Assembly: GCA_015061685.1 (NCBI GenBank)
Contig: SUWD01000003.1
Span: 1-64,000, forward strand
DNA: 64,000 nt
From: Lentisphaerota bacterium
Lineage (GTDB): Bacteria > Verrucomicrobiota > Lentisphaeria > Victivallales > Victivallaceae
Direction: 5' to 3'
Below are positions 1 through 7,804 of this stretch, in pieces; positions within the stretch are counted from its first letter, which is position 1; each line of letters opens with the position of its first letter. The notes below the pieces were generated by a model, which saw only the letters and a list, made by a program, of their open reading frames with translations, had not been told where the DNA came from and ran no database searches. The position numbers and the translations under genes are program-made.

Positions 1-205
1 ATCGCTTCAGGATTGTTTTCCAATATTATTCTATTTTCTTCTGTACATGCCAATATCTCCGCAATAAATATTCCGTTGATAAAATTTTCAGGTGAATTAT
101 CCCAATATATTCCTCTGTCAAAAAAAAGGAATGATTCATTTCATGTCCCAAAACAGCCCATGCCGGACTGGCAAATGGCGCCATTCTATGTAAGCAATTC
201 TCCAT
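1..205 (-). pseudogene. Edge fragment of a possible HEXXH metallopeptidase-like protein, apparently frameshifted
   Basis: From an ATG at 205 the minus strand reads MENCLHRMAPFASPAW and then VLGHEMNHSFF, which contains an HExxH zinc-protease-like motif. At a run of eight T (minus strand; plus 120-127) this frame goes out of register and stops at 26-28. The neighbouring frame continues with protein-like sequence (DRGIYWDNSPENFINGIFIA, then a Glu-rich segment ending ILENNPEA) to the window edge. One extra T would join the two parts. A good promoter lies upstream at 295-323. Either the gene is broken or phase-variable here, or the base count is an assembly error. Only the N-terminal part is visible, so the function is uncertain. 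Confidence 0.4.
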
Positions 206-294
206 TATGTGTTTGCAATTAAATTATTCTCTTTTATCGTTGCTCAAAACGCAAACTTCCACCCGCTTTTGTTTTTCACATCAACGCTGCAAGT

Positions 295-323
295 AATATA
301 CCATCCGTAATCCACTTTGTCAA
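295..323 (-). promoter_or_regulatory. Sigma-70-type promoter for the edge gene
   Basis: The minus strand reads TTGACA (323-318), a 17-bp spacer, then TATATT (300-295). It points at the ATG at 205 and leaves a leader of about 80 nt. It is one of the best matches in the window and argues that the edge fragment is or was an expressed gene. Confidence 0.6.
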
Positions 324-380
324 GCGGAAATAAAAAAGAGAATAATTTCCATGTAACAAATTGTCTATCATAAAGATACG

Positions 381-436
381 TAGAATGGCACCAATTATAT
401 TAATTTATATATCATTTCATAGAATGGCACCAATTA
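381..436 (+). repeat. Two 17-bp direct repeats in an AT-rich gap
   Basis: TAGAATGGCACCAATTA occurs at 381-397 and again at 420-436, 39 bp apart. A related string (ATAGAATGGCGCCA) lies in the opposite orientation at about 178-191. The stretch 206-485 otherwise contains only the promoter at 295-323, and I see no gene in it. The repeats could be protein-binding sites or remnants of an insertion. Confidence 0.5.
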
Positions 437-485
437 CACTATGTTTCATAATTATTTCTGATTGTTCTTTTTTGTACCTTGTTCT

Positions 486-1007
486 TTATTTAAAATCTAA
501 AAAAATCCCATGAGAAACAACAGCAGAAAATCCTTTGGGAAAACGTTTTGATTTGAAAAAGACAGTACACTCAACCGAAGTAATCATTGATTCATTTGAA
601 TAACGAGCCATATTTGGCTTGAAATTTGCAACAAATTGTCCAACTGTCATCTCATCCGAATTGCCTGTGCGGCTTAAATTCATTAGACCACTATTTAAAT
701 CAATTGTTCCATCAAGGGCTTGCATTGAATAAATTTTTGCAATTCTATAATTCTCATAAAACAAAGCTACTCCATCAAGAGTAAACTTTATATTTTTGTT
801 ATTCTTCTGATAGTAGCTTTTATATACAACCCGGAGATATGTTCCATCATTAAGATCTAATAAAACACAACTCCCTTGAGTAACATATGGAAATTCTTTG
901 TTGTTACCATAAAAGTCAAATACTGGAATTGGTTCTACTCTGTCATAGGAACAACCAGAACATAATGACAATAATCCTAAGATTAAAAAAAATGCATTTT
1001 TCATCAT
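486..1007 (-). CDS. Putative lipoprotein of unknown function
   Basis: 173 residues. The N-terminus has two Met and a short hydrophobic stretch ending in LSLCSGC, a lipobox-like site, so it is probably a lipoprotein. I recognise no domain in the rest. The gene is AT-rich compared with the genes beyond 1.2 kb and stands alone with its own promoter (1093-1120) and the GAGGTGA ribosome site just before ATGATG. The different composition and isolation are compatible with recent acquisition, but this is not proven. Confidence 0.7.
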   Translation of the reverse strand: MMKNAFFLILGLLSLCSGCSYDRVEPIPVFDFYGNNKEFPYVTQGSCVLLDLNDGTYLRVVYKSYYQKNNKNIKFTLDGVALFYENYRIAKIYSMQALDGTIDLNSGLMNLSRTGNSDEMTVGQFVANFKPNMARYSNESMITSVECTVFFKSKRFPKGFSAVVSHGIFLDFK

Positions 1008-1092
1008 TCACCTCATTTATTCCCGTATCGTAGGAGTATATAGCTATCTTTTACTTCCTGTAAAAATAAGTTCTTTTGTAGGACATTACCTA

Positions 1093-1120
1093 ATTATACA
1101 CAAAAATTTGTAAAATGCAA
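1093..1120 (-). promoter_or_regulatory. Promoter of the lipoprotein gene at 486-1007
   Basis: The minus strand reads TTGCAT (1120-1115), a 16-bp spacer and a perfect TATAAT (1098-1093), about 85 bp before the start codon. Confidence 0.55.
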
Positions 1121-1161
1121 GAGCCTGAATATTTTTTTTGTAAAATTCATTGAATTTACAC

Positions 1162-1204
1162 AAAAAAAGCTGCTGCAAACACTTCCAATATGTTCACAAC
1201 AGCT
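1162..1204 (-). terminator. Rho-independent terminator after the IMPase gene
   Basis: On the minus strand AGCTGTTGTGAACA pairs with TGTTTGCAGCAGCT (14 pairs including three G-U) around a 9-nt loop, followed by seven T. It starts 33 nt past the stop codon at 1237. Confidence 0.75.
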
Positions 1205-1236
1205 GAAAAAGCTTTTTGCCGGACAGTTTCTCTGTG

Positions 1237-2001
1237 TCAGCGGAGCAATTCCAATATCTTCCGCACCACCGGTTCCGGCCCGGCAATAATGCCATCGGCA
1301 GGAAAATTGTCTTTGCCGTTAAAGTCACAAACCATGCCGCCTGCTTCCTGCACAATTACCACTCCGGCAGCAATGTCGTACAACTGCAATCCCTCTTCCC
1401 AGTAACCGTCATAGACCCCCGCCGCAGTGAAAGCAAGGTCAAGTGCCGCTGAACCGCAACGTTTGATGTCCCGCAATCCGGGAAGGATCCGGTTGAATTT
1501 CTCCAATACCGGCCCAACCTTGTTTTCCCGGAGCCGGGCAAATCCGGTGGCACATGCCGCCTCTTCCAGCATGGCACAGCCGGAAACATGGATCGCTGAA
1601 CCATTCATATACGCCCCCTGACCGGCAAGAGCGGTAAAAAGTCTGCCCAAAGCTGGAGCGTTGACTGCTCCGGCATAGGGTCTGCCATTTTTATAAATGG
1701 CGATGGAAATGGAGTAGTAGGGGTGATATTTGACGAAGGATTGAGTGCCGTCGATGGGGTCGATGATCCAGCAGAATTCTGAATTTTTCCCGGCATGGCC
1801 GGTCTCTTCCCCAAAAATATCGTGATCGGGGAATTTTTTGGTGATCTCCCGAATTATGAGAGCTTCCACAGCTTTGTCGGCGATGGAAACCAGATCTTTG
1901 CTGGTGACTTTACTGTCAATATCCTGATTGCGGATATTGCCGAAGTAACGCAACGACTCTTCACCTGCGGTTTTGGCAAGTTGTTCCAGAAATTCAAGCA
2001 T
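1237..2001 (-). CDS. Inositol monophosphatase family protein
   Basis: 254 residues from ATG at 2001. The family hydrolyses phosphate esters such as inositol 1-phosphate, using Mg2+. The metal-binding signatures are all present: GEETG (residues ~65-69), WIIDPIDGTQSFV (~78-90) and, near the C-terminus, LQLYDIAAG. The chosen start overlaps the stop of the upstream HAD phosphatase gene (ATGCTTGA) and has GGGAGGAA nine bases before it; a longer reading from 2034 adds only residues encoded inside the neighbour. The two genes form a phosphatase operon. Actual substrate (inositol-P, 3'-phosphoadenosine phosphate, histidinol-P) cannot be told from sequence alone. Confidence 0.85.
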   Translation of the reverse strand: MLEFLEQLAKTAGEESLRYFGNIRNQDIDSKVTSKDLVSIADKAVEALIIREITKKFPDHDIFGEETGHAGKNSEFCWIIDPIDGTQSFVKYHPYYSISIAIYKNGRPYAGAVNAPALGRLFTALAGQGAYMNGSAIHVSGCAMLEEAACATGFARLRENKVGPVLEKFNRILPGLRDIKRCGSAALDLAFTAAGVYDGYWEEGLQLYDIAAGVVIVQEAGGMVCDFNGKDNFPADGIIAGPEPVVRKILELLR

Positions 2002-2800
2002 TGGTATATTCCTCCCACAATTTTTGCAATTCACCTAAATCATTACATACCCAATCCGGTTCCACCGGAGCAAAACTTGCCAGATCTGACCCCGGCCCGG
2101 TTATCCGGCAGGTGAATGTCCCGGCATTGACCCCGGCGGCAATATCCGTGGCAAGACGGTCACCGATCATCAAAGTCTGCTCCGGTTCAAGTCCCAATCT
2201 CCCGGCAGCACTGCGGAGAAATCCTGCTTCCGGTTTGCCCAGCTGACGCAGTTTCACTCCGCTTGCCAATTCCACACAGCGTGAGATCGCTCCGCAATCG
2301 ACCAGACAGGTCGGCTGATCGCTTGGACAGAAAAAGTCCGGATGAGAGGAAAACCCCGGCACGCCCTCACGCACAAAATATGCCGCTTTGCAAAGTCTTT
2401 CATAGCAAAGAGTCTTATCAAAAGAGACGATCACCGCTTCCGGGTCATCATCCACGATCTCGAATCCGGCAGCGGTCAATTCCTCTGCCATTGCGGGCAC
2501 TCCCAGCAGATAAACTTTTTTCCATTCCGGATGCTCATTTTTCAAAGTGTCGATCAGAAAATCCGTGGCGGTATAGAAGTTCTTTTCTGTTGCCGCAAGT
2601 CCGAATTTTTCCAGACGGGCAACATACTCTTTTTTGCTGTAAGAGGTATTATTGGAGCAGTAAGCATAGAGAATCCGGCGTTCTTTCAGAAAATTGAGAA
2701 AGGGCATCGTTGTCGGATAAAGGGTCCCTCCATGATAGATCGTGCCGTCCATATCCAGAAAAACGGCTTTCACAGCGGTAAATTTCTCTCGGTCATTCAT
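1994..2800 (-). CDS. HAD-superfamily phosphatase, NagD/AraL subfamily (HAD-IIA)
   Basis: 268 residues from ATG at 2800, preceded by AGGAG. Class IIA HAD phosphatases dephosphorylate small sugar or glycerol phosphates. Visible motifs: FLDMDGTIYHG (motif I nucleophile Asp), SNNTS (motif II) and GDRLATDIAAG (motif IV). A reading starting at 2905 would run through the promoter region and is not preferred. It is divergent from the AraM-like dehydrogenase gene at 2938 and cotranscribed with the IMPase gene. In Bacillus subtilis the HAD-IIA phosphatase AraL and the dehydrogenase AraM are also neighbours, so a link with glycerol-1-phosphate metabolism is possible (inference). Confidence 0.85.
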   Translation of the reverse strand: MNDREKFTAVKAVFLDMDGTIYHGGTLYPTTMPFLNFLKERRILYAYCSNNTSYSKKEYVARLEKFGLAATEKNFYTATDFLIDTLKNEHPEWKKVYLLGVPAMAEELTAAGFEIVDDDPEAVIVSFDKTLCYERLCKAAYFVREGVPGFSSHPDFFCPSDQPTCLVDCGAISRCVELASGVKLRQLGKPEAGFLRSAAGRLGLEPEQTLMIGDRLATDIAAGVNAGTFTCRITGPGSDLASFAPVEPDWVCNDLGELQKLWEEYTNA

Positions 2801-2830
2801 ATAAAAAGTTTCTCCTGACGTTATCTGTAT

Positions 2831-2859
2831 AATATAATGCCTTGACAAAACAAATTCAA
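2831..2859 (-). promoter_or_regulatory. Minus-strand promoter for the HAD phosphatase-IMPase operon
   Basis: TTGAAT (2859-2854), 17-bp spacer, TATATT (2836-2831) on the minus strand. It overlaps the divergent plus-strand promoter at 2842-2870. Confidence 0.55.
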
Positions 2860-2870
2860 GCTTGAATAAT
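2842..2870 (+). promoter_or_regulatory. Plus-strand promoter for the G1P dehydrogenase gene
   Basis: TTGACA (2842-2847), 17-bp spacer, AATAAT (2865-2870), 67 bp before the ATG at 2938. It overlaps the opposing promoter, so the two directions may compete. Confidence 0.55.
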
Positions 2871-2937
2871 CCCTCCACCGGTAATATATTATCTGTGATA
2901 CGCATGTAAAAATTTTCTCAAAACAGGAGTTTGCCCG

Positions 2938-4227
2938 ATGAGTATGCCGCTTGTAAACGTACCTGCCGGACTTGATACAGAACTTTTCTGTCTCGGTGCC
3001 GGAGCTTTGAAATATCTGCCGGAAGTTCTGCAAAAAGCATTCCCCGGCAGAAGTGCTTTCATCGTCGCTGATGAAAATACTTACCTTGCCGCCGGAAAAG
3101 CGGCAAAAAAATTTCTGAAAGATGCCTCTTTCCCCGTCGCCGGAGAGTACATTTTCCCCGGTACTCCGGTACTGCATCCGGACTACGCATACTGTAAGCT
3201 TCTGGCGGAGAAATTTCCGGAGAATTGCGTCCCGGTCGCCATCGGTTCAGGCGTGATCAACGATTTGACCAAGTGTGCCTCATCACTGAAAAATTTGCGT
3301 TACTGCTGTGTGCCGACCGCCTGTTCAGTTGACGGATTCACCTCCGCCGGAGCAGCTTTGAGCGTGGAGGGGAACAAAAGAACTGTCAAATGCCCTGCCC
3401 CCAAAGCATTGTGTGCCGATTCCGATATCCTCGCCACCGCCCCGCCGGAGATGTTCGCTTCCGGCTTTGCCGATTTATTGACCAAAGTTCCTGCCGGGGC
3501 AGACTGGGTGATCGCTGACCTCACCGGCGAAGAACCCATCCGCAAAGATGTCTGGGATCTTATTCAGGGTAATATCCGTAAGTGGATCGCCGATAAAAAC
3601 GATATGGCCGCCGTATTTGACGGACTCGCCGCCACCGGTTACAGTATGCAGATGTATCAGGAAAGCCGCCCGGCAAGCGGTGCGGAACACCTTTTCAGCC
3701 ACGTCTGGGAAATGGAAGGATTGACCAAAGACGGCAAAGATGTCTCACATGGATTCAAAGTCGGCGTGGGGGCGGTCGCATCGACCATGCTTATGGAATA
3801 TGTCATTGAAAATGAATATGATGACCTTGCCGGCAGAATGAAACCCGGTTTGAGTTTTGAGGAAAGAAGTGCCGAAATAGATCAGCTGCTTGTAAAAAAT
3901 TGTTACGGCACCGCTCCCAAAGAGACCGCATTGAAAAAGCACCTCACCGGAGAAAAGCTCGCCGAAAGAAGAAATTTGATCCGCAAGCAGTGGAAAAAAA
4001 TGCAGACAGCTCTCCGGGAAAGATTGATCCCCAGTGATGAATTGATCAAAATTCTCCGTGATGCCGGATGCCCGACCACTGCAAAAGAGATCGGTCTGGA
4101 TAAAGAGCAATTCCTCCACGGAATAAAAACTGCCCAGCTTATCCGGAACCGGTACACCATCATCGATATGCTCTACGAAACAGGACTTCTGGATGATGCC
4201 TTGAAAAAACTGGATGTGATGTGCTGA
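2938..4227 (+). CDS. egsA: sn-Glycerol-1-phosphate dehydrogenase (AraM/EgsA family)
   Basis: 429 residues. The family reduces dihydroxyacetone phosphate to sn-glycerol 1-phosphate with NAD(P)H in the cytosol. Family signatures seen: an NAD-binding AIGSGVINDLTK, VPTACSVDGFTSAGAA, SGFADLLTKVPAGADW, and the metal-binding histidines in SGAEHLFSHVWEM and DVSHGFKVGVG. The length is near that of B. subtilis AraM (about 394). G1P is the archaeal lipid backbone; in bacteria with AraM it can feed prenylglyceryl phosphates. No prenyltransferase partner such as PcrB is visible in this window, so the end product is unknown. Confidence 0.85.
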   Translation: MSMPLVNVPAGLDTELFCLGAGALKYLPEVLQKAFPGRSAFIVADENTYLAAGKAAKKFLKDASFPVAGEYIFPGTPVLHPDYAYCKLLAEKFPENCVPVAIGSGVINDLTKCASSLKNLRYCCVPTACSVDGFTSAGAALSVEGNKRTVKCPAPKALCADSDILATAPPEMFASGFADLLTKVPAGADWVIADLTGEEPIRKDVWDLIQGNIRKWIADKNDMAAVFDGLAATGYSMQMYQESRPASGAEHLFSHVWEMEGLTKDGKDVSHGFKVGVGAVASTMLMEYVIENEYDDLAGRMKPGLSFEERSAEIDQLLVKNCYGTAPKETALKKHLTGEKLAERRNLIRKQWKKMQTALRERLIPSDELIKILRDAGCPTTAKEIGLDKEQFLHGIKTAQLIRNRYTIIDMLYETGLLDDALKKLDVMC

Positions 4228-4255
4228 AAAATCATTATTTTTGCGTTTCCGGCAC

Positions 4256-4284
4256 TTGCAAAACACGACCGGAAAGATTATATT
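4256..4284 (+). promoter_or_regulatory. Promoter of the lipoprotein gene at 4318
   Basis: TTGCAA (4256-4261), 17-bp spacer, TATATT (4279-4284), 34 bp before the start codon. No terminator is evident after the preceding gene. Confidence 0.55.
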
Positions 4285-4317
4285 CAATTGAATCAACGAT
4301 GGAAAGGTCTTTAAGAT

Positions 4318-4704
4318 ATGAGCAGATTTCTCTCTTTTATCCTGTTGACTGCAATGCTTTTTATTTGCGGATGTGCCGGTGATCCCCACTCCTCAAGAAA
4401 AAAACTTGCCGAAAGTTTTGTAACGGCTCTCGCCGGAGAAGATCAGGAAACTTTCTGGCAGGCTTTCGCCCCGGAAATGCAGGAGAAAATCATTAAAAAT
4501 TCAGGCGGCGATGAGGACAGGGCAAGAGAAACTCTTTTCAACGTTTTCCTGACCGCCGTAAAAGAAAAATACCAGATCAAAGAGCCGGAGGATATCGTTG
4601 AGAAAAAGGAACTTTTCCGGAAAATAACCGATGATCTGCTGCAGGATGCAAAGGGAAAATTCATCAAATCCGATGGCAAATGGTATATTAATGCCGATTT
4701 TTGA
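4318..4704 (+). CDS. Small lipoprotein
   Basis: 128 residues. A signal peptide ends in FICGC, a lipobox, so the mature protein is probably lipid-anchored from Cys19. The mature part is rich in charged residues, and its pattern (a stretch FVTALAGEDQETFWQAFAP, then a C-terminal KWYINADF) resembles small secreted DUF4878/NTF2-like folds, though I cannot assign a family. It has its own promoter, and the next gene has another. Confidence 0.65.
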   Translation: MSRFLSFILLTAMLFICGCAGDPHSSRKKLAESFVTALAGEDQETFWQAFAPEMQEKIIKNSGGDEDRARETLFNVFLTAVKEKYQIKEPEDIVEKKELFRKITDDLLQDAKGKFIKSDGKWYINADF

Positions 4705-4714
4705 AAAATAATGC

Positions 4715-4742
4715 TTGCAAAAAGTATTTGATATGTTATATT
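4715..4742 (+). promoter_or_regulatory. Promoter of the membrane protein gene at 4782
   Basis: TTGCAA (4715-4720), 16-bp spacer, TATATT (4737-4742), 39 bp before the ATG at 4782. Confidence 0.55.
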
Positions 4743-4781
4743 AACGTATCTTGGCTCAACAAAAAAAACAAGGAGAAAATC

Positions 4782-5309
4782 ATGAGCGAATGTCCCGATT
4801 GCGAAAAAAATGCCGTCCAGACTGAAGAAGTCAATACCGATGCCGCCGCTGCCAAACCGGCAGAAGCTCCGGCGGTAAAAATCCTGAAAAGCGTCGGCAG
4901 AGTTGTCGGTTTGACCGCTATTCTTGCCGCCATCCTCTTTTTCGTCCTGCAGGACAACATCTACCGCCATCTCTACGAACAGAGATACAGCACCAAAGTT
5001 GAAAGTATGATCGTCGATCAGGTCAAAGCCGGTATCGGAAACAGCGGATTCACCTTTACAGTAGAATATGTTCCTTTCGATCAGGCAACCGAACAGGGCA
5101 ACTTCTACAAAGTCGTTGTCAATGACGGCAAAATCGACCGGGATTTCGCCATGTGCGGTCTCTATGATACCGAAAAAAGCGAATTGACCATCATCTGCCT
5201 CGGCGAAGATACCAATCCCAACAGCCCGGATGCAAACACCTGGAAATCTATTCAGAAATTTGCCCAGAAAAAAGTGGCAAAAGAAGCTGCCGCCGCCGAA
5301 ACCAAATAA
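4782..5309 (+). CDS. Single-pass membrane protein of unknown function
   Basis: 175 residues from the ATG at 4782, preceded by AAGGAGAAAATC; a start at 4701 would lie inside the promoter and the end of the preceding gene. The N-terminal ~30 residues contain a CPDC pair and an Ala/Pro-rich stretch. One membrane helix follows (about residues 44-65), then a soluble domain of about 110 residues ending in an Ala/Lys-rich tail. I recognise no family. A strong terminator follows 20 bp downstream, so it is a monocistronic unit. Confidence 0.7.
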   Translation: MSECPDCEKNAVQTEEVNTDAAAAKPAEAPAVKILKSVGRVVGLTAILAAILFFVLQDNIYRHLYEQRYSTKVESMIVDQVKAGIGNSGFTFTVEYVPFDQATEQGNFYKVVVNDGKIDRDFAMCGLYDTEKSELTIICLGEDTNPNSPDANTWKSIQKFAQKKVAKEAAAAETK

Positions 5310-5329
5310 TTTCCCCCCGCATAAATCAG

Positions 5330-5376
5330 AAAAGGACTGTTGCCAAACCTCTACCGGGGCAGGCAGCAGTCCTTTT
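5330..5376 (+). terminator. Rho-independent terminator, probably bidirectional
   Basis: AAAAGGACTG (from 5330) pairs with CAGTCCTTTT (5367-5376), extended inward by GCC/GGC and followed by more T. It separates the membrane protein gene from the convergent pheA gene and may serve both. Confidence 0.85.
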
Positions 5377-5397
5377 TTGTTTTTCTATACTCTCAAT

Positions 5398-6540
5398 TCA
5401 CGCAGTTATTTCGGCATAGTTCCCCAAAAAAGTGAAATTCCCGTCAGAGACCAGCTCCGACAGCAGCATCCTTAATTCCGGACTTGCCATTGATGCCTCA
5501 AAATCAAAGTAGAACATGTATTCAAAATTTTCGTTCCGCTTCGGACGGCTCTCCAGTTTGGTCAGATTCACCCCCAGCACCGCAAAGCGTGCCAAAAGAC
5601 GGTAGAGCGAGCCGGGTTTATGCGGCAATGTCCCCATAATACTGATTTTCGCCGCCCCCGGATAGATCTCCGGTTCTCTGGAAATGCAGATGAAACGGGT
5701 GTAATTGGAGTCCTTGTCCTGAATATTGTCTGCCGCAATTTTCAACTGATAGATCCCGGCACACTCCACGCTGGCGATAGCGGCAATATCTTTACGCCCG
5801 GAACTACTGACGATTTTCGCTGCCATTGCCGTACTCCCGGCAGTAACCGTTTTGATATTTCCGAGAGACTTCAAAAATCCAACACACTGTTTCAATCCCT
5901 GTTCGTGGGAAATCACCTCCTTTATGTCGGCAATTTCCGCTCCCGGCGGCAGCAGCAAAGCGTGTTTCACCTGCAGACGGCAGCTGCGGACGATGTAAAA
6001 ATGGTGGTCAAGCATCAGATCGTAAACCTGATCGATCGTCCCGGCAGTTGAATTTTCTATCGGCAGAATACCGTAACGGCAAAGCCCCTTTTCCACCGCC
6101 TGAAATACCGCCCCGAAATCATTGAAGTAGGTTATATCTGCCAGTTGAAACAATCTGTCTGTCGCCAGCTGGGCATAAGCTCCGGGCACACCGCAGCAGG
6201 CAACTTTGGCAGAAGCGGGAAAAAGTGCCGGAGTATTCTCCAGAGCGGAGACGATCTTTTCCGGAAAACCGCTTTCAACGACCTTATGAGAACGCTGATA
6301 AGATTTGCTCAATTCAAAGAGAGTGGAAAAGAGTATTCTTGCTGAATTTTGCAGTTCCACTCCCGATTCACGGGTGATTTTCAACAAAATCTCCCGCTCA
6401 CGCTCGCTGTTTTCCACCGGCAGCCCGGCGGCTTCTTTCATTTTGCCGATCTCGCCGCCCAGAGCCATGCGGCGGGCGAAAAGGGATAATATTTCTCCGT
6501 CGATCAGGTCGATCTCTTTTCTGGCATTGTCGATATTCAT
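5398..6540 (-). CDS. pheA: Bifunctional chorismate mutase/prephenate dehydratase (P-protein)
   Basis: 380 residues. It converts chorismate to prephenate and prephenate to phenylpyruvate, the committed steps to phenylalanine. Domain order: AroQ-type chorismate mutase (residues ~1-85), prephenate dehydratase (~110-285; GVPGAYAQLA, GILPIENSTAGTIDQVYD, SHEQGLKQC and the DSNYTRF catalytic motif) and an ACT regulatory domain (~300-375) with the Phe-binding ESRP and GSLYRLLARF motifs, implying feedback inhibition. The start at 6540 has GAAAGGA upstream and lies 14 bp after the aroF stop. It forms an operon with aroF behind a Phe-rich attenuator (7612-7833). Confidence 0.95.
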   Translation of the reverse strand: MNIDNARKEIDLIDGEILSLFARRMALGGEIGKMKEAAGLPVENSEREREILLKITRESGVELQNSARILFSTLFELSKSYQRSHKVVESGFPEKIVSALENTPALFPASAKVACCGVPGAYAQLATDRLFQLADITYFNDFGAVFQAVEKGLCRYGILPIENSTAGTIDQVYDLMLDHHFYIVRSCRLQVKHALLLPPGAEIADIKEVISHEQGLKQCVGFLKSLGNIKTVTAGSTAMAAKIVSSSGRKDIAAIASVECAGIYQLKIAADNIQDKDSNYTRFICISREPEIYPGAAKISIMGTLPHKPGSLYRLLARFAVLGVNLTKLESRPKRNENFEYMFYFDFEASMASPELRMLLSELVSDGNFTFLGNYAEITA

Positions 6541-6554
6541 TTTACGGCGTCCTT

Positions 6555-7571
6555 TCACATTGCGGCGACAGCAGTCTGTGCCTCTTTCACAATATTGATC
6601 TTTTTCATCAAGGTACCGAATTCCGGCATGGTCAAACTCTGCATACCGTCACACTTGGCACAGGCAGGATTGTTGTGTACTTCGATAATCAATCCGTCCA
6701 CCCCGGCGGCAACAGCGGCAAGAGAGAGCGGCTGAACGAATTCCGCCATACCTGCGGCATGACTGGGATCGATGATCACCGGCAGATGGGAGAGCTTTTT
6801 CAGCACCGGAACAGCGGAAATATCCAGCGTGTTGCGGGTGTAGGTCTCAAAGGTACGCACACCTCTTTCACAGAGAATGACCTTCTCATTGCCGAATGCC
6901 ATAATGTACTCCGCACTCATCAACAACTCCTGATAGGTGTTGGCAAGACCCCGTTTGAGCAGGATCGGTTTATCGGAGTGGCCGAGCTGTTTGAGCAATT
7001 CAAAATTCTGCATATTTCTGGCTCCGACCTGGATCACATCAACGTCATTGAAAAGTTCCAGCTGGGAGAGATCCATGATCTCCGTAACGATCGGCAGTCC
7101 GGTATCTTTTTTTGCTTCCAGAAGCAAGCGGATACCCTCATCCCGCAACCCCTGAAAGGCGTAGGGAGAGGTGCGGGGTTTGAATGCTCCGCCACGCAGA
7201 AGTTTCGCTCCGGAAGCTTTTACACTGCGGGCGACAGTGATGATCTGCTCCTCACTTTCCACGGAACACGGCCCGGCAATAACGGTCATGCCGCCTCCGC
7301 CGATGACCGCATCTTTCACCTTGATGACCGTATCCAGCGGATGAAATTTGCGGTTGGCGTTTTTGAATGGCTCCTGCACCCGCTTTACCGTCTCGACGAT
7401 CTCCATCTGCCGCAAAAGGTCAATATCGATTCTGGCAGTATCGCCGACCAATCCCATGATCGTCTGGTGCATACCTTGGGTGATATGCGGAGTTACGCCC
7501 TGTTCTTTGATCCATGAGATAAGATTTTCCAGTTGTCTGGTTTCCGGATTTTCCTTGAGAATAATAACCAT
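6555..7571 (-). CDS. aroF: 3-deoxy-7-phosphoheptulonate synthase (DAHP synthase, AroF type)
   Basis: 338 residues from ATG at 7571 with AAAGGAAAAG before it. It condenses phosphoenolpyruvate and erythrose 4-phosphate, the first step of the shikimate pathway. The N-terminal ~70 residues form the ferredoxin-like regulatory domain of the Thermotoga-type enzyme (MVIILKENP start), followed by the (beta/alpha)8 barrel with AGPCSVES, LLRGGAFKPRTSPYAFQG, QVGARNMQN, ILLKRG and IDPSHAAG. A longer reading from 7637 would run through the attenuator hairpin. The gene leads the aroF-pheA operon and sits directly behind the Phe leader peptide, so it should be attenuated by phenylalanyl-tRNA supply. Confidence 0.95.
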   Translation of the reverse strand: MVIILKENPETRQLENLISWIKEQGVTPHITQGMHQTIMGLVGDTARIDIDLLRQMEIVETVKRVQEPFKNANRKFHPLDTVIKVKDAVIGGGGMTVIAGPCSVESEEQIITVARSVKASGAKLLRGGAFKPRTSPYAFQGLRDEGIRLLLEAKKDTGLPIVTEIMDLSQLELFNDVDVIQVGARNMQNFELLKQLGHSDKPILLKRGLANTYQELLMSAEYIMAFGNEKVILCERGVRTFETYTRNTLDISAVPVLKKLSHLPVIIDPSHAAGMAEFVQPLSLAAVAAGVDGLIIEVHNNPACAKCDGMQSLTMPEFGTLMKKINIVKEAQTAVAAM

Positions 7572-7611
7572 TTTCTTTTCCTTTATGTTGATTTTTTGAA
7601 AATTTGACCAT

Positions 7612-7644
7612 AAAAAAACCCCGCCGTGACTTCTCACTGCGGGG
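7612..7644 (-). terminator. Attenuator terminator in the aroF-pheA leader
   Basis: On the minus strand CCCCGCAGTGA (7644-7634) pairs with TCACGGCGGGG across a GAAG loop, with one A-G mismatch, and seven T follow (7618-7612). It lies between the leader peptide stop (7678) and the aroF start (7571), so it can only act as a regulated stop before the operon. Its 5' arm CCCCGC is also complementary to GCGGGG at 7711-7706 in the leader peptide region, giving an antiterminator. Confidence 0.85.
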
Positions 7645-7677
7645 TATATCGGAATGCTTGTTTATATTGTCAGAACA

Positions 7678-7776
7678 TCATTTTTTCACGGCAACAGTCA
7701 TCCCGCCCCGCTTTCTAAAGTCGAAAGCGAAGCTGTTGCTAAAGTAAAATCGGATGCTGTTGTTAAACGTTTTCAT
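7678..7776 (-). CDS. Phenylalanine-rich leader peptide of the aroF-pheA attenuator
   Basis: 32 residues, starting at ATG 7776 with AGGAAAG nine bases before it. Residues 4-20 contain six Phe and one Tyr (FNNSIRFYFSNSFAFDF), far more than expected, as in PheL of enterobacteria (a family parallel, not a homology claim). The coding region itself holds segment 1-2 pairing: CGCTTTC/GAAAGCG (7709-7715 with 7723-7729, plus coordinates) and GCAACAG/CTGTTGC (7691-7697 with 7733-7739). Ribosome stalling at the Phe codons would free GCGGGG (7711-7706) to pair with the terminator arm at 7644-7639. The peptide probably has no function other than being translated. Confidence 0.85.
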   Translation of the reverse strand: MKTFNNSIRFYFSNSFAFDFRKRGGMTVAVKK

Positions 7777-7804
7777 CAGTAAAAACTTTCCTGTTACTTC
7801 CTTT

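Noticed and set aside
2801..2905. N-terminal extension of the HAD phosphatase
   Set aside because: A longer frame exists, but it passes through the two opposing promoters, and a good AGGAG site precedes ATG 2800.
7572..7637. Longer start of aroF at 7637
   Set aside because: It would begin inside the attenuator hairpin and T-run; ATG 7571 has a ribosome site and matches the family start.
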